This document shows positions 45,059-51,804 of a stretch of DNA of 52,515 nucleotides, one piece after another. A program made the position numbers and the translations under genes. Within the stretch, counting starts at the first letter, position 1. Each line of letters opens with the position of its first letter. Under the pieces are notes generated by a model. It did no database searches, had not been told where the DNA came from, and was given only the letters and a program-made list of their open reading frames with translations. The DNA is from Bacteroidota bacterium (lineage in GTDB: Bacteria > Bacteroidota > Bacteroidia > Chitinophagales > Saprospiraceae): positions 1 through 52,515 of the forward strand of contig JAKQLF010000248.1 of the NCBI GenBank assembly GCA_029567325.1, read 5' to 3'.

Positions 45059-45184
45059 CATAACCACAAAGGCATTTGGGCGACCAAGTGTTAAACAAAG
45101 AGTCAAATTCAATTCGTTATTTCATTTTTATTAATTTCATAGAGATGGTGTATCAAAAAATTAACCTTTTGATACACCTCTTTT
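45059..45184 (+). ncRNA. Possible small RNA between promoter box and terminator
   Basis: A stretch of about 125 bases lies between a TAnnTTTG box and a strong terminator hairpin and has no coding frame. No plus-strand gene follows (the next gene is convergent), so if transcribed it would be a stand-alone RNA. I do not recognise 6S, SRP, tmRNA or a known riboswitch in it. Confidence 0.3.
45142..45184 (+). terminator. Terminator hairpin 340 bases after hemD
   Basis: A 12-bp perfect stem (45147-45158 against 45167-45178) with an 8-base loop, extended by AGAG/CTCT over a two-base bulge, then a T run on the plus strand. Confidence 0.78.
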
Positions 45185-45388
45185 AGTTTATGACCTTCAC
45201 AAAAAAATTTCCGGGAATTTATTAAAAATTAAACCTGTTGTTCAGATTTTAATTTTTTAACTCAAGGTTAATAAATTGAGACTCTGAATTTATGAATGCT
45301 CTTCATTAAAGATGTGCTTATAGGGTACCTTGAGCGATTTCAAATAAAGCATTTATAAATAAAAGATAAAAATTATGAATCAGAAGTC

Positions 45389-46198
45389 TCAGCTTTTAAA
45401 GTACCTGAGATTTAAAGCTGGTGTGCTGTTGAGAACATTTCCCAGGGTGTAAGCGCCAATAATTTTGAAACCATTCAGTTGGTACGAGATTCCAAGCGCC
45501 ATATTTTGCCTTTGAGTATCAACACCCAACATGAAGTTTAATTTTTCCTGAGGCGCATATTTCAATGCTGACTTGATGGCAATGCTACGATCAAGTATTT
45601 TCTCCGCTTCCAACTTTAAGCCAACTTTTTCTGAAAGTTTATAATCTAGACCTAGAGCTAAAATAGTTGGGTAAGAAATGGTTTCCTGTTTTGTGGTTGC
45701 AATGTTTTGTGCAAATATACCCACAGCAATCTTTTCTGTCAACTTTGTCAAAACTCCCAAATCTACTGATGGCGTAAAAGTCTGACCGTAATCTGAAATA
45801 GACAACTGCAGCATGTTGAAATTGGCACCAATGTTGAATACTTCAGTCAATTTCATGGAGAAGCTGGCTTGCAATTTTCTCTCCAAATATTCTTGATCGC
45901 CCATATTCACCAAATTGATGCCGAATGCCGAACGCTTCATCTTTTTGACCAAAGCTATGGAATAAACGGATAGGTCAGCCAAGCCAAATCTTCGTTCAAC
46001 GCCTGCGTCAATCAGAAAATCCTCTTTCATGTCGGGCATAGAAGCAATATTGCCAAAAATACCATCCGCCCCGCCAAGCACACTGTATATTTTTCCTTGA
46101 GCAGTTACCGCAGCTCCCCCACCCCTGAGGTCAGAAATCTGGCCATAACTTAAATTAGTCAAGGAAACAAAAAACAACAAGATAAAACCACTACGCAT
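45389..46198 (-). CDS. Outer-membrane beta-barrel protein, PorV/PorQ-like
   Basis: About 269 residues from the ATG at 46198, which gives a clean signal peptide (RSGFILLFFVSLTNLSYGQ); the frame extends to 46225. The GGGAAVTAQGKIYSVLGGAD start of the mature protein and the regular alternating strands (AFGINLVNMGDQEYL, FNIGANFNMLQLSISD, LALGLDYKLSEKVGLKLEAE, MALGISYQLNGFKI) recall the PorV/PorQ barrels linked to type IX secretion, but the match is partial. It overlaps the DinB gene by 8 bases. Confidence 0.65.
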   Translation of the reverse strand: MRSGFILLFFVSLTNLSYGQISDLRGGGAAVTAQGKIYSVLGGADGIFGNIASMPDMKEDFLIDAGVERRFGLADLSVYSIALVKKMKRSAFGINLVNMGDQEYLERKLQASFSMKLTEVFNIGANFNMLQLSISDYGQTFTPSVDLGVLTKLTEKIAVGIFAQNIATTKQETISYPTILALGLDYKLSEKVGLKLEAEKILDRSIAIKSALKYAPQEKLNFMLGVDTQRQNMALGISYQLNGFKIIGAYTLGNVLNSTPALNLRYFKS

Positions 46199-46700
46199 TG
46201 TGCACATTGAGATCGATGCCTTCATAATAATTGGTATGTTGGTTGGTCAACATTTTGGTAATGTAAGTAATTTGACCCGTATGATAAGATGCATGTTCTA
46301 CTACATGTAAGACAGCATCCACTCCACTCATTTCAAAACCTTGTAATAAATAAGTGGCTTTCCATTGAGATTCATCCAAGTGTAAGATCACATCGGAGGC
46401 CTGCATGAAAGTCTCTTCCATCAATGATTGTAAAACTTCTTTGTTTATAGAAGAGATTACTTCAAATTCAAGGTCTCGGATTCGGTGATCAGGCTTGCCA
46501 GCGAGTCCACTCATGATATACTGAGTAATATTGCCATTGAGATGAATGAGGATGTTTGCAATACTGTTGCTCACACCATTGGGACGAGATAGGATTTGCT
46601 CCTCAGACAACATACCGAGGCACTTATCGATACGCTCAGCCGATTCATTAAACCTAAATAATGCAGATTGTCTGAGCAAATCTGTCATGTCATTTCCCAT
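46191..46700 (-). CDS. DinB-family protein
   Basis: A 169-residue four-helix-bundle protein of the DinB/DUF664-like type. Candidate metal-binding His residues are in ILIHLNGN and VVEHASYHTGQI, the usual H...HxxxH arrangement. DinB-fold proteins include thiol transferases and many of unknown function. It precedes the barrel gene with an 8-base overlap. Confidence 0.82.
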   Translation of the reverse strand: MGNDMTDLLRQSALFRFNESAERIDKCLGMLSEEQILSRPNGVSNSIANILIHLNGNITQYIMSGLAGKPDHRIRDLEFEVISSINKEVLQSLMEETFMQASDVILHLDESQWKATYLLQGFEMSGVDAVLHVVEHASYHTGQITYITKMLTNQHTNYYEGIDLNVHNA

Positions 46701-46835
46701 TTCCGCTATTTAGGGCTTAAAATAGGAATTTTTTGTAAATAACGTGAAGTCAGGGATTTTAATTATAAGTGAAATTGGAATTAAAGTCCTAAAAAAGACT
46801 TTTTAAGTTTTGTCCTGTGGAAAAGTAATTACATA

Positions 46836-46885
46836 AAAAGACAATAGAGTCGAGAAAATTTTAGAATCATTTCCTCAACTCCATT
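46836..46885 (-). terminator. Terminator after the BlaR1-type gene
   Basis: An 8-bp stem with one G-T pair (46847-46854 against 46874-46881), loop of 19 bases, then a T-rich tail on the minus strand (46836-46846). It lies 20 bases after the stop at 46902. Confidence 0.55.
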
Positions 46886-46901
46886 GAGACTAGCATAATT
46901 A

Positions 46902-49385
46902 TTAATTAGACAAAACAATCCGTTGTCCAGACATTAATTTTCCTTGTTTCACGGTGATGATCAACATTTTAGAATCATTGATTCCGCTGACATCTAGTGT
47001 ATAAGACATTGACTTTTGATTACCTTTTATGACATCTTTTTTGACCAACTTGCCTTCAACAGTATAAGCTTCGATCGTGATGTCTTCTTTGCCAACTGGA
47101 TTGAAATCAACCGTCACTTTATCACGTGCTGGATTTGGGTAAGCTTTGATTTCAAAATCATGTTTGGTTTCGTAACCTACGACTTCAATTTCATTAGGCT
47201 TTTTTGACTGCGTAGGGTTGACATTAAAATTATTATCTTTTTTAGTACCATAGCCAACAACTACCATTTCATCAATATTATTAGTCTTGCCATTTGTTTT
47301 GACTTCGTTAACACCCTTTTGATCTTTGGTTTTAATTATTACAACACCATTCTTGGCCTTCTCACCATATTTTGTGGTAGCAAACTTGTCCTTCAACACT
47401 TCGATAGATTCTATGTTATTAGGGTCGATGTTTTTAATATCGAAACTTGGAATTTCTTTTCCATCTACAATAAACAAAGGTTCATCTTTTTGAAATCCTT
47501 GAGTTCCTTTAACAGTGAACATATTTGCAGGTTTTTCATCACCCTCTAGTTTGAATTTTATAGGCAATGTATAAGCGACGTTTACTACCTTTCCATTTTG
47601 TTTTCCTGGATTGAAAATAGTATTTTTCTGCATTTCTTTTACAGCATTTAGGGCTGCTTGTCCAAGTTGATTACCCGGATCTCTTAGTACAACGGGATCA
47701 ATGATTTTGCCATCAGTATTGATCACAAATTTCACCACTGCTGTCCCTTCAATGCCTCCATCTCTAGCCTCTTTTGGATATTTCACACTTGTGTATAATG
47801 TTCTCATCATTTTATCGGTGTTACATGCCATTTTAGCTTCTTTACTAGCCTCGGTTTCGCAACCTTTTACAATGGGCATTTCATCTACCACAGTAAAAAC
47901 TTCATCATTTTGATCAGCGGTTTTAAAATATCCCATCACATTTACCTCTCCAAATTTTGGAGCTGGAGGTGTAGGTGGAGCTGGTGGAGGTGGAGGTGAT
48001 GGAGCCATATGATGACCTGGAGCTGCTGGAGGTGTAGGGGCCATTTGATGACCTGGGGCTGATGGTGGTGGTGGAGGCGAAGGCATTTTAGGGATGTATT
48101 TAGCATCTTTTGTGTAAATATTAACACGGTCTTTGGACTTTTCAGTTTCTCCTTCGAAATTCACCAATTTAATGTCATCTGGTTTGATTTTTTGTGCTGT
48201 TTCATAATTTGATTTCTCTCCATTGATAAAGATTTCAGCATTCTTTGATAACCCCTTAAAACTACCAATAAATTTATTAGTGTACACCAGAACCACTCCA
48301 TTGTGTTTTTCCTCATCATAACCTGCCATTTCAGAGGTAGGTTTGATAACATTTACAGTCAAAATTTCTTCTGGTTTCAAATTTTCTACATCTTCCTTAG
48401 TGGACAGCACATCATTGATGTAAAAGGCTGCAGTACTTGGTAATGGTAATGGATTTATGGAATATGCTGCACTTGGCAATGTATCAGATTGAATTTCTGT
48501 TTCTGTAACTTCAACATCAACAGCCTCACTCATTTTGGACGATGCAAAGATGATTCCCAGAACTAAAACCAAGGGAATGATCATCATATATCGAACCAGA
48601 CTTTTTTTATTGGATGATTTCATATTCATCATTTCTAATCTTTTTTTGATTTGTGAATTAAAGAATTGGTTTGTCAACTCTATCTGTAATCCGGCTACTG
48701 ACTGGTTGAGCAATGTTTGTAAATAGGTCTGCTTGTCTGTGGCAGTCGTCACTACCGCATCTGCAATAAATTCATGCGATGCCTTCAAGGCTCTTTTATA
48801 AAAAATGATGATGGGATTGAACCAAAATGCTGTGTGTATCAATTCAGTCAAAACAACATCTAGGGTGTGCAACCTTGAAATATGCACACGCTCATGCAGG
48901 ATCACTTGATTGATTTCTGCACTCAATGGCAAATTGCGACTCAAATAAATGGTTTTCAAAAAGGAAAATGGCAAGTGCACTTGATCAGAATACACAAAAT
49001 GAAGTCCATTGAGATTTACTTTTTCACCTGTCTGATATAAGCCATAGATCTTGTAAATTCCTTTGCAAAATCTCAAAAAGGCTACTCCAACACCTAGAAA
49101 ATAAGTTACTTTCAAAATAGCCATTATAATTTCAAGAAAAGTCAATCCAGTTTCTTCTTTTTTGAATTGTCCTGTTACTTGGAAATCTGCCAAATTATAC
49201 TTCAACAAAGGTGGTTTTTCTACGATAAAATAGGGCGCAATCAAAGGAATGAGCAAACTCATCATGAGAGACCCCAATAAAAACCATCTATTGAATTCAA
49301 AAAAGGTGAGCTTTCTCAGAAACAAAAAATAAATACCATAAAATAGGATCATACAACCACTGGCCTGTAATAAAAATGTTCCCAT
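46902..49385 (-). CDS. BlaR1/M56-type metallopeptidase fused to TonB domain, plug-like segments and a type IX sorting domain
   Basis: An 827-residue multidomain protein. Residues 1 to about 275 form an M56 (BlaR1/MecR1-like) integral-membrane metallopeptidase with four helices (about 4-22, 34-53, 83-104 and 262-280) and the zinc motif HERVH at 164-168. Then follow two short segments resembling TonB-receptor plug pieces, a proline-rich linker at about 435-485 (SPPPPPSAPGHQMAPTPP), a TonB C-terminal domain at about 535-615 (YPKEARDGGIEGTAVVKFVI), another plug-like segment with FIVDGKEIPSFDI and ESIEVLKDKFATTKYGEKAK, and at the end a type IX secretion-like C-terminal domain (IKAYPNPARDKVTVDF). 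It is cotranscribed with the blaI-type gene (4-base gap). The M56-TonB fusion is seen in Bacteroidetes; the added sorting domain is odd for an inner-membrane protein. Confidence 0.9.
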   Translation of the reverse strand: MGTFLLQASGCMILFYGIYFLFLRKLTFFEFNRWFLLGSLMMSLLIPLIAPYFIVEKPPLLKYNLADFQVTGQFKKEETGLTFLEIIMAILKVTYFLGVGVAFLRFCKGIYKIYGLYQTGEKVNLNGLHFVYSDQVHLPFSFLKTIYLSRNLPLSAEINQVILHERVHISRLHTLDVVLTELIHTAFWFNPIIIFYKRALKASHEFIADAVVTTATDKQTYLQTLLNQSVAGLQIELTNQFFNSQIKKRLEMMNMKSSNKKSLVRYMMIIPLVLVLGIIFASSKMSEAVDVEVTETEIQSDTLPSAAYSINPLPLPSTAAFYINDVLSTKEDVENLKPEEILTVNVIKPTSEMAGYDEEKHNGVVLVYTNKFIGSFKGLSKNAEIFINGEKSNYETAQKIKPDDIKLVNFEGETEKSKDRVNIYTKDAKYIPKMPSPPPPPSAPGHQMAPTPPAAPGHHMAPSPPPPPAPPTPPAPKFGEVNVMGYFKTADQNDEVFTVVDEMPIVKGCETEASKEAKMACNTDKMMRTLYTSVKYPKEARDGGIEGTAVVKFVINTDGKIIDPVVLRDPGNQLGQAALNAVKEMQKNTIFNPGKQNGKVVNVAYTLPIKFKLEGDEKPANMFTVKGTQGFQKDEPLFIVDGKEIPSFDIKNIDPNNIESIEVLKDKFATTKYGEKAKNGVVIIKTKDQKGVNEVKTNGKTNNIDEMVVVGYGTKKDNNFNVNPTQSKKPNEIEVVGYETKHDFEIKAYPNPARDKVTVDFNPVGKEDITIEAYTVEGKLVKKDVIKGNQKSMSYTLDVSGINDSKMLIITVKQGKLMSGQRIVLSN

Positions 49386-49389
49386 GACT

Positions 49390-49752
49390 TTATTTTTTGA
49401 GTTGTTTTTTAATCTCTTCCAAATCGCTCAATGACAAGTCTTCTTCTTTCACTAGAAAGGAAACTAAGTCATTGACAGAACCTTCAAAATATTCACTCAC
49501 CAATTTACGAATAGAAAATTTTGAATATTGACTTTTTTCAACAATCGGAAAATACTCATGGGTACGACCATAAGTTTTGTGGTCTAGAAATCCTTTGGTT
49601 TCCAATATTCGCGTGATACTAGAAACAGTAGAGTGTGGTGGCTTTGGCTCATCCATCTGTTCGATGATGGAGCTTACTGTAGAAGGTCCGTAAGTCCAAA
49701 AGTAATGCATTACTTCTTCTTCGGCCTTGGTCAATCTTTGAATGTTTGACAT
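49390..49752 (-). CDS. BlaI/MecI-family repressor
   Basis: About 120 residues from the ATG at 49752. The winged-helix domain has QRLTKAEEEVMHYFWTYGPS, VSSIIEQMDEPKPPHSTVSS and the wing TKGFLDHKTYGRTHEYFPIV, the C-terminus is the dimerisation part cleaved in BlaI proteins. The longer frame starting at 49779 would begin inside the -7 box, so I reject it. BlaI represses until BlaR1-type peptidase cleaves it. Two TTGTACAA operators flank its own promoter. Confidence 0.92.
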   Translation of the reverse strand: MSNIQRLTKAEEEVMHYFWTYGPSTVSSIIEQMDEPKPPHSTVSSITRILETKGFLDHKTYGRTHEYFPIVEKSQYSKFSIRKLVSEYFEGSVNDLVSFLVKEEDLSLSDLEEIKKQLKK

Positions 49753-49760
49753 TGTACAAC
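49751..49760. promoter_or_regulatory. Second BlaI-type operator at the start codon
   Basis: GTTGTACAAT on the minus strand, 9 of 10 positions as in the upstream operator; it runs into the A of the start ATG. It lies downstream of the predicted transcription start, where a bound repressor would block the polymerase or ribosome. Confidence 0.5.
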
Positions 49761-49772
49761 GTTTTGATGTTA

Positions 49773-49803
49773 CAAACATAAAACTAATTTTTCAGTTGTA
49801 CAA
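49773..49803 (-). promoter_or_regulatory. Promoter of the blaI-blaR1 operon
   Basis: Minus strand TTG at 49803-49801, exactly 20 bases, then TATGTTTG at 49780-49773: a complete Bacteroidetes -33/-7 promoter. The start should be near 49768, giving a leader of about 15 bases. Confidence 0.7.
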
Positions 49804-49805
49804 CT
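49794..49805. promoter_or_regulatory. Palindromic operator over the -33 element
   Basis: AGTTGTACAACT, a perfect 12-bp palindrome that contains the -33 TTG. Its centre lies about 43 bases (four helical turns) from that of the second copy at 49751-49760. TGTA/TACA half-sites are the BlaI recognition core. Confidence 0.6.
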
Positions 49806-49919
49806 TATTTTTACGTTATATGGCTAAATTTTTAATTAAGATGTTATTCTTACTGAATATATTGATTGATTATCAACGTTTTAATTTGAATAATAAAATG
49901 AATTAAAGCAATATTCAAT

Positions 49920-50006
49920 GGAAATATGTTTATAAATTAAATAGATATTTCCACGAAATAAAAAATATTTGGTGGAAATATCTTCTTTAAAAGCTTACAT
50001 ATTTCC
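49920..50006. repeat. Nested inverted repeats at the 3' side of the transposase gene
   Basis: An outer 10-bp arm (GGAAATATGT at 49920-49929 against 49997-50006) encloses an inner 12-bp arm (AGATATTTCCAC at 49943-49954 against 49972-49983). GGAAATAT occurs four times in alternating orientation. It lies 32 bases beyond the stop of the REP-associated transposase gene and could be its terminator or an end structure of the element. Confidence 0.55.
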
Positions 50007-50037
50007 AATCATTTAATGATGGTCGCAAATTTCCTGA

Positions 50038-50652
50038 TTATTTATCTTTTGAATAAAATGAATCTGATTCCCATTTTTCTGGATTGTTACTGATGTACAA
50101 TGATATGTTTTGATATGCAATTTGATCACGAATGATAATTTCATAAAAATTGCGTTGCCATACATCCTGTATTTTTGTGTTTGATCGAAACCATTTTGTA
50201 ACACCAATTTTAAAACCACGCACGACAGACCCCACCGTCTTTGACGGTGACCGTAGGGGCGAATGATCATTCGCCCCTACATTATTCGCCACAACATTAT
50301 TCGCCAGAACATCATTCGCCACGACATCATTCGCCCCTACGATATTCGCGTGTGCGGTATCTGCTGGTTCGTTATTGTTTTTTATAAATTCTATAATTCC
50401 ATGCACATGGTTGGGCATGATGACATATTTATGTAAAATGACTTTCGGATAATGATCGGGAATAGCCAACCAACATTCATCGACATATTTTCCTGCCTCA
50501 TTCAAATCCATTATACCATTTGTAATTTTTCCAAATAAATGGGCCCTAGCTTGGGTACAAATTGTGACAAAATAAAATCCTGATTGGCCATAATCATATC
50601 CTTTCAACCGAATGGATGCACGATGGTGGATGGCTGGGTTATAGTTTTTCAT
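50038..50652 (-). CDS. REP-associated tyrosine transposase (Y1/HUH, RAYT)
   Basis: A 204-residue single-strand DNA transposase of the Y1 family. The fold starts with GYDYGQSGFYFVTICTQAR, the HUH-type motif is MPNHVHGIIEF (His82, His84), and the Tyr of WQRNFYEIIIRD (about residue 170) is the expected nucleophile; the end LYISNNPEKWESD is also typical. Residues about 101-137 are a low-complexity insert of five-residue repeats (GANDV, VANDV, LANNV and so on), encoded by 15-bp DNA repeats and a palindrome. RAYTs are single-copy domesticated relatives of IS200/IS605 transposases that act on REP hairpins. The frame is intact, so it may be active. Confidence 0.92.
   Translation of the reverse strand: MKNYNPAIHHRASIRLKGYDYGQSGFYFVTICTQARAHLFGKITNGIMDLNEAGKYVDECWLAIPDHYPKVILHKYVIMPNHVHGIIEFIKNNNEPADTAHANIVGANDVVANDVLANNVVANNVGANDHSPLRSPSKTVGSVVRGFKIGVTKWFRSNTKIQDVWQRNFYEIIIRDQIAYQNISLYISNNPEKWESDSFYSKDK
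50233..50280. repeat. REP-like hairpin pair inside the transposase gene
   Basis: A 7-bp hairpin (CACCGTC at 50233-50239, loop TTT, GACGGTG) stands next to a perfect 28-bp palindrome at 50253-50280 whose arm reads GTAGGGGCGAATGA. It is far more GC-rich than its surroundings. Such palindrome pairs are the form of REP elements mobilised by RAYTs, but here they lie within the coding frame. Confidence 0.75.
50264..50353. repeat. 15-bp tandem repeats inside the transposase gene
   Basis: About six units of 15 bp with the core ACATYATTCGCCNCN (units at 50264, 50279, 50294, 50309, 50324 and 50339; the first and last are diverged). Each unit adds five residues, so the reading frame is kept. The core ATTCGCC is also the arm of the adjacent palindrome, so the repeats look like partial copies of the REP sequence. 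Confidence 0.8.
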
Positions 50653-50746
50653 AGGTAAAATTTTAGAACGGGAATTCTAATTAATACTAAAACAAAATTA
50701 AATTATTACTGCAAATATTGCACTTGAGGAATATTTAATTTTCTTC

Positions 50747-51727
50747 CTACTCAAAATTCCACCTCTTCACCCGCAACTGATACCGAGCATCACTAAATTT
50801 CCATTTTGCAACATCTACCTCTGCCTCAATTTTTGACTCCAGGTTTTGATCCATCAAATGCGGGAAGAAATTAATACCTGTACGGGCTTCTAAAGCATCA
50901 ATCGTAACAGCAAAATCTTGAAGTGGTCTATCGCTCACCGCATGTGGAAGCAAAAAAGCAATGGCCTTTTTCTCAGGTCCTTCTATATCCAATATGATTT
51001 TGAAAAATTCATTTGGAATTCCAACACCTTTTTTAGTCTTTTTGACACTTTGGTCGAGTACAGGACCAGAAACAATATAAACGGATTTGTTGTGATAAAC
51101 CCAATCTCGGGTTTGTTCTTCCAGTTCACGCCAAATGCCATTATTAAAGGCTCTCAATTGTGGGGACATATTACTCATATAAAATGATTCTCGCATGGCT
51201 AATGTATCAAATGCCATATCCGCAGCTGGAGCCAGGTGACCTTTGGTGTATCCAGATCCTTTATAATCATAAAAAGTGGCTGATTGGCTTGGAATCAGGG
51301 GATCATCAAAAAAATAATCCGTCCGTGGCACATTGGGTTTGCGCAAAATTTCTTGCGAAAGTGGATATGCTACCCATTCCGCTTGTTCAAAAGCTTCAAC
51401 ATAGGAAAGGCTGTAATAGGTATGGTTGACAATGGTTCCGTTTGTAGAAGACGGAAGCCATGGCCTTGCTTCATCAAAAACTTGGGAACCAGTCTCCTGT
51501 TTTGAGTTATTGGAATTTCTTGGATCATTTGAATCAATTTGCGGATTTACAGCACCTTCTGTGGTTTTGAGTATGATCTGTTTGCCCTCCCCAGAACCAG
51601 TATACTGAATCAAGTAATCCCAACCGAAATACAAAAGACCAATAAGAATGACTGCAAAAATAAATATGCGCACATTGACGCTTACATCGCTACTGTTACT
51701 TTCATAGTTTCTACGCAATTTGGCCAT
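50747..51727 (-). CDS. Membrane-anchored DNA/RNA non-specific endonuclease
   Basis: A 326-residue protein. A short cytoplasmic start and one transmembrane helix at about 22-40 (IFIFAVILIGLLYFGWDYLI) lead to a beta-beta-alpha metal nuclease domain from about residue 95: YVEAFEQAEWVAYPLS, the catalytic motif GYTKGHLAPAADM (His in GHLAPAAD), SFYMSNMSPQLRAFNNGIWR (metal Asn), and SVYIVSGPVL. The related Serratia-type nucleases have DRGH; here it is TKGH, as in the NUC1 branch. With the helix it probably faces the periplasm, degrading external nucleic acid. Confidence 0.9.
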   Translation of the reverse strand: MAKLRRNYESNSSDVSVNVRIFIFAVILIGLLYFGWDYLIQYTGSGEGKQIILKTTEGAVNPQIDSNDPRNSNNSKQETGSQVFDEARPWLPSSTNGTIVNHTYYSLSYVEAFEQAEWVAYPLSQEILRKPNVPRTDYFFDDPLIPSQSATFYDYKGSGYTKGHLAPAADMAFDTLAMRESFYMSNMSPQLRAFNNGIWRELEEQTRDWVYHNKSVYIVSGPVLDQSVKKTKKGVGIPNEFFKIILDIEGPEKKAIAFLLPHAVSDRPLQDFAVTIDALEARTGINFFPHLMDQNLESKIEAEVDVAKWKFSDARYQLRVKRWNFE

Positions 51728-51804
51728 CTCTTTGTTTTTATCTCTGACAAAGAAATGAAATTTAAAGTATACATCGAAGTTTTAGATGCTATGTCACTGC
51801 ATTT

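Larger units (their letters stand above)
44798..45388. other. Large gene-free region with promoter, terminator and structured DNA
   Basis: No credible gene. It holds a TACATTTG box (45046-45053), a strong hairpin (45142-45184) and an inverted repeat CTCAAGGT at 45261-45268 against ACCTTGAG at 45327-45334 around a small GAG/CTC hairpin. The first two together suggest an independent short transcript; see the ncRNA entry. Confidence 0.5.

Noticed and set aside
48161-48352. Extra small frames overlapping the BlaR1-type gene
   Set aside because: They are shifted readings of repeat-rich and proline-rich coding sequence without their own start signals or family likeness.
49753-49779. Upstream ATG for the blaI-type gene
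   Set aside because: This ATG lies inside the -7 box TATGTTTG, so it would not be in the transcript.
50013-50270. Overlapping 85-codon frame on the same strand as the transposase
   Set aside because: It is a shifted reading of the transposase 3' part with no family likeness; the 50038-50652 frame holds all motifs.
50264-50353. Short regular repeats that could be taken for a CRISPR array
   Set aside because: The units are 15 bp, directly adjacent without spacers, inside an open reading frame, and there are no cas genes.
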